From Alphaproteobacteria bacterium (GTDB taxonomy: Bacteria > Pseudomonadota > Alphaproteobacteria > ATCC43930 > CGMCC-115725), in assembly GCA_030039775.1 (NCBI GenBank), contig JASHUX010000285.1, forward strand, positions 1 to 8,215: a stretch of DNA of 8,215 bases, written 5' to 3'. How positions within the stretch are numbered: the first letter of the stretch is position 1; every line of letters begins with the position of its first letter. The position numbers and the translations under genes were made by a program. The notes under the pieces are model-generated. The model did no database searches and was not told where the DNA came from. It worked only from the letters and a program-made list of their open reading frames with translations. Below are positions 5,769-8,215 of the stretch, piece by piece.

Positions 5769-6170
5769 TCAGAGCGGCTTGTGCGGAGTCGGCGCCGGCT
5801 TGCACTGGCCGCTTGCATGCGATTCGCCCGTGACCTTGTTGTCGACATAATCGTACGTAATGCGGTCGATCTTGTTCGTTGGGCGATCGATGCGGAACCG
5901 CGACGACGTGCCCATGCTGAGCCGCGTTTCATTCGCCGGCGAAATATCGGTTTGGGCGAAGGCGATCGTGCTGTCCGAAATCTCGACCTCGGACAGATCG
6001 ATCGTCTTGTCTTCGTCATACGTCACGCCGGTGCTTCCCGACAGGTCGAAGGTGAAGGTGCCGGAAACGTCGCCGGTGCATTCGAGGGTGAGGAGCACCG
6101 GCTGGGCCGACGCCGGCCGGGCGCTTGCGGCGGCGATGGCTGCCAGGACGATGAGTGTCGCGCGTCGCAT
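5769..6170 (-). CDS. Small exported protein of unknown function
   Basis: I do not recognise this 133-residue protein. It has a clear Sec signal peptide: MRR, a hydrophobic stretch about 5-15, and an A-x-A site (ASA at 20-22), leaving a mature protein of about 111 residues starting QPVLLTLECTG. The mature part is acidic and rich in Ser, Thr, Asp and Ile with an alternating polar/hydrophobic pattern, suggesting a small beta-rich periplasmic domain. Two cysteines (C31 near the start, C123 near the end) could form one disulfide joining the termini. The start lies 12 bp after the aldo/keto reductase stop with a weak AGG 6 nt upstream. Its stop is 3 bp before the VOC gene, so it belongs to the same transcript. 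Confidence 0.75.
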   Translation of the reverse strand: MRRATLIVLAAIAAASARPASAQPVLLTLECTGDVSGTFTFDLSGSTGVTYDEDKTIDLSEVEISDSTIAFAQTDISPANETRLSMGTSSRFRIDRPTNKIDRITYDYVDNKVTGESHASGQCKPAPTPHKPL

Positions 6171-6182
6171 GCCAAGCCTGTG

Positions 6183-7151
6183 CTAGTGAATCTTCTTGGT
6201 CTTCGGCAGCGGCGAGATGCGGTCGATCTGCGCCAACTGATCGGGCGTCAGCGCCCATTCCGCCGCCTTGACGTTGGCCGCGAGCTGCTCGGTCTTCGTG
6301 GCGCCGGCGATCACGCTCGACACGGTCGGATTGGCGAGCAGCCACGAGAACGCGAGATCGAGCAACGTCTTGCCGTGCGTCTGGCAGAAATCCTCGAGCC
6401 GTTCCACGATCTGCCAGTTCTCGTCGGTGAGGTAATTGTCCTGGAAGATCTTGGCGACGGTGATGCGCGCGCCCTCGGGCATTGGGGCGTTGCGGCGATA
6501 TTTACCGGTGAGGAAACCGCTCGCCAGCGGAAAATAGGGCAGGAAGCCCATGCCGTTGGCTCGGGCCGCCGGAATGATCTCGCGTTCGACTTCGCGCACC
6601 AGGATGCTGTACTCGTCCTGGTCGGAGGCGAAGGCGTTGAGGCCGAGCTCGCGCGACGCGGCGCGCGCCGTCGCGATCTGCCAGCCGGCGAAATTGGAGC
6701 AGCCGATATAACGCACCTTGCCGGCGCGGATCACATCGTCGAGCGCGCGCAGCGTCTCGTCGATCGGCGTGTTCGGGTCGGGGAAATGCATTTGGTAGAG
6801 GTCGATCCAGTCCGTCTTAAGGCGCCGCAAGCTGCCCTCGACCGCGGTCATGATCCAGCGCCGCGAGCCGCCGCGCATCATCTCGCCGGGCCCCATGACA
6901 TTGGCGAACTTGGTGGCAACGACGACGTCCTTGCGCCGGTCGCCCAGCGCTTCGCCAAGCAAGGTCTCGGAGACGCCGGGCTTGCCGACCGGATACGAGT
7001 CGGCGGTGTCGAACAGCGTTATCCCCAGATCGATCGCGGCCGGGATCAGTTTCATCGTGCCGTCACGGTCGAGGCGGCCGCCGAGATTGTTGCAGCCGAC
7101 GCCGACGGCGGACACTTCGAGACCCGAATTCCCGAGATTCCGCAGTTTCAT
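6183..7151 (-). CDS. Aldo/keto reductase
   Basis: NADPH-dependent oxidoreductase of 322 residues with an (alpha/beta)8 barrel that reduces aldehydes and ketones, cytoplasmic; substrate unknown. The catalytic tetrad is intact: D48 (TLFDTADSY), Y53, K81 (VATKF) and H122 (YQMHFPDP). Other family blocks: GLEVSAVGVGCNNLGG (10-25), GKVRYIGCSNF (144-154) and the cofactor-binding C-terminal part VSSVIAGATKTEQLAANVKA (277-296). The length and the RNLGNSGLEVS opening match the YajO/IolS-like group of general reductases. ATG at 7151 has GGGAG 6 nt upstream. It is the first gene of a minus-strand run with the small exported protein and the VOC protein. Confidence 0.95.
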   Translation of the reverse strand: MKLRNLGNSGLEVSAVGVGCNNLGGRLDRDGTMKLIPAAIDLGITLFDTADSYPVGKPGVSETLLGEALGDRRKDVVVATKFANVMGPGEMMRGGSRRWIMTAVEGSLRRLKTDWIDLYQMHFPDPNTPIDETLRALDDVIRAGKVRYIGCSNFAGWQIATARAASRELGLNAFASDQDEYSILVREVEREIIPAARANGMGFLPYFPLASGFLTGKYRRNAPMPEGARITVAKIFQDNYLTDENWQIVERLEDFCQTHGKTLLDLAFSWLLANPTVSSVIAGATKTEQLAANVKAAEWALTPDQLAQIDRISPLPKTKKIH

Positions 7152-7185
7152 CGGCCGCTCCCGTCATTGCCCAAAATTGCCCGGC

Positions 7186-7213
7186 ATGATGCACCGACCA
7201 TGCCGCGCGTCAA
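7186..7213 (-). promoter_or_regulatory. Candidate promoter of the aldo/keto reductase transcript
   Basis: On the minus strand TTGACG (7213-7208, 5/6 match) and CATCAT (7191-7186, 4/6) are 16 bp apart, leaving 34 nt between the -10 element and the ATG at 7151. The leader contains the GGGAG ribosome binding site. Confidence 0.45.
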
Positions 7214-7238
7214 CACGGAATAGGCATGCGCGAAAAAG

Positions 7239-7268
7239 ATGACAGGGCGGCCATCTTCCTCCTAAAGT
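7239..7268 (+). promoter_or_regulatory. Candidate promoter of the N-formylglutamate amidohydrolase gene, possibly leaderless
   Basis: ATGACA (7239-7244, 5/6 match to TTGACA) and TAAAGT (7263-7268, 4/6) are 18 bp apart. Only 6 nt (7269-7274) separate TAAAGT from the ATG at 7275, so transcription would begin at or next to the start codon. This fits the absence of a Shine-Dalgarno sequence there. Confidence 0.4.
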
Positions 7269-7274
7269 CATCGC

Positions 7275-8159
7275 ATGGAAGGCGATCTCGCGTTACTCAG
7301 CGCGACCGTTCCGCCGGTCGATGTGTTGGCGCCGGCGGAGCAGACGTTGCCGCTGGTCTTCGCCTCGCCTCACAGCGGCGCCGATTATCCGCGCGATCTT
7401 TTGTCGGCGACGAGGCTCGACGCGCTGACGCTGCGCCGCTCGGAAGACGCTTATGTCGACGCGCTGTTCGGCGCGGCGCCGGAGGGCGGCGCGCCGTTGC
7501 TGCGCGCGCGCTTCGCCCGGGCGTATCTCGATCCCAACCGCGAACCCTACGAGTTCGACCCTACGATGTTCGCGGATGCGCTGCCGCCCTACGTCAACCG
7601 CACCTCGCCGCGGGTCCGGATGGGCCTCGGCACCATCGCGAGGGTGGTCGCGTCGGGCGAAGAGATCTACGCCCGCAAGCTCGCCGTCGAGGAGGCGATG
7701 TCGCGGGTCGATCGGCTCTATCGTCCCTATCATCGCGCGCTGAAGCAACTTCTGGCCGACACCCGCGACAAGTTCGGCTTTTATCTGCTGGTCGATTGTC
7801 ATTCGATGCCCTCGGCGTGTCTCGGCGACCGTGGGCGCGCGGCCCGGGCCGATATCGTGCTGGGCGATTGTCACGGCACGTCGTGCCATGCGGCGGTGAT
7901 GGACACGATGCATCGCGCACTCACCGCCAAGGGCTATCGCGTCGCGCGCAACGCGCCTTACGCCGGCGGCTTCACGACCGCGCATTACGGCCAGCCCGGC
8001 GCCAACGGCCATTGCATCCAGATCGAACTCTCCCGCGCGCTTTACATGGACGAGCAGAGCTTCGAGCGGAAACCCTATTTCGACCGGCTGGCCGACGATA
8101 TGAACGATGTCCTGCTGGCGCTGGCGACGCTGACGCCGACTCTGACCCCGGCGGCATGA
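7275..8159 (+). CDS. N-formylglutamate amidohydrolase family protein (HutG-type fold)
   Basis: Member of the N-formylglutamate amidohydrolase family, which hydrolyses N-formyl-L-glutamate to formate and glutamate at the end of one histidine-degradation route; 294 residues, cytoplasmic, likely Zn-dependent. Family blocks in order: SPHSGADYP (31-39) with a probable metal-binding His33, SED (56-58), LDPNREPYEFDP (85-96), VDCHSMP (173-179), NAPYAGGFTTAHYGQP (226-241), and IQIELSRALYMDE (248-260). All are intact, so an active hydrolase is likely. No other hut genes are in view, so true substrate and pathway are open; family members also occur outside hut operons. The ATG at 7275 has no Shine-Dalgarno; internal GTG/TTG codons near residue 17 have none either, so the ATG is kept. 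Its stop overlaps the next start (ATGA). Confidence 0.9.
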   Translation: MEGDLALLSATVPPVDVLAPAEQTLPLVFASPHSGADYPRDLLSATRLDALTLRRSEDAYVDALFGAAPEGGAPLLRARFARAYLDPNREPYEFDPTMFADALPPYVNRTSPRVRMGLGTIARVVASGEEIYARKLAVEEAMSRVDRLYRPYHRALKQLLADTRDKFGFYLLVDCHSMPSACLGDRGRAARADIVLGDCHGTSCHAAVMDTMHRALTAKGYRVARNAPYAGGFTTAHYGQPGANGHCIQIELSRALYMDEQSFERKPYFDRLADDMNDVLLALATLTPTLTPAA

Positions 8160-8215
8160 GCCTCGTCGTCCGCGACGCGGCTGCGGCCGATTTCGCCCGC
8201 GTCGCCGAAATCTAC
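8156..8215 (+). CDS. GNAT-family N-acetyltransferase, 5' fragment
   Basis: Only 20 codons are in the window: MSLVVRDAAAADFARVAEIY. The pattern (V/I)RDA-x3-D-x(3)-(V/I)AEIY is the usual first strand and helix of GNAT acetyltransferases, especially phosphinothricin/methionine-sulfone acetyltransferase-like members, which transfer an acetyl group from acetyl-CoA to an amine. The start ATG overlaps the stop of the N-formylglutamate amidohydrolase gene by 4 nt (ATGA), implying coupled translation in one operon. The acetyl-CoA binding motif lies outside the window, so the subfamily is uncertain. Confidence 0.7.
   Translation, partial: MSLVVRDAAAADFARVAEIY

Noticed and set aside
5433..7223. 596-codon plus-strand open frame opposite the VOC, exported-protein and aldo/keto reductase genes
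   Set aside because: It is the antisense shadow of three well-supported genes in GC-rich DNA. Its translation is Arg/Ala/Gly/Val-rich with no recognisable domain, and it crosses their gene boundaries.
1..8215. A defence system, CRISPR array, biosynthetic cluster or other novel multi-gene system
   Set aside because: All genes but the small exported protein and the DUF/YHYH proteins are common metabolic families. No spaced repeats, nucleases, reverse transcriptases or NTPases are encoded.

Overview
This window looks like ordinary chromosomal DNA from a high-GC Gram-negative bacterium, most likely an alphaproteobacterium. The evidence is the strong G/C preference at third codon positions, the dense gene packing, and families common there: an MsrA with the alphaproteobacterial-style C-terminus, a DUF6306-like protein and an N-formylglutamate amidohydrolase (HutG family). 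Species cannot be fixed from the sequence. I see no insertion sequence, integrase, CRISPR array, toxin-antitoxin pair or defence genes.

Layout from left to right. (1) The 3' part of a peptide methionine sulfoxide reductase A gene (+) ends flush against the 3' end of a convergent minus-strand gene for an exported YHYH-family protein. A VOC-fold (glyoxalase/dioxygenase-like) gene lies just upstream of that gene on the minus strand, probably co-transcribed with it. (2) A 149-bp divergent intergenic region separates this pair from a tight plus-strand operon: SDR oxidoreductase, a second SDR paralogous to the first, and a luciferase-like flavin-dependent monooxygenase, with gaps of 11 and 7 bp. 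(3) A minus-strand run follows, read in its own direction: aldo/keto reductase, small exported protein of unknown function, second VOC protein, tRNA-Val(GAC) with encoded CCA, and a DUF6306-like four-helix-type protein whose start codon is 19 bp after the tRNA. (4) A 123-bp divergent region then leads to a plus-strand N-formylglutamate amidohydrolase gene, which overlaps the start of a GNAT acetyltransferase gene by ATGA. That last gene runs off the window.

The redox genes (two SDRs, LLM monooxygenase, aldo/keto reductase) together with two VOC proteins suggest oxidation or reduction of small carbonyl compounds, but no substrate can be named from sequence. The most noteworthy points are the tandem SDR duplication with an apparent change in nucleotide-cofactor preference, the tRNA-mRNA junction, and a promoter-like arrangement that would make the N-formylglutamate amidohydrolase transcript leaderless. 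I found no convincing previously undescribed multi-gene system.
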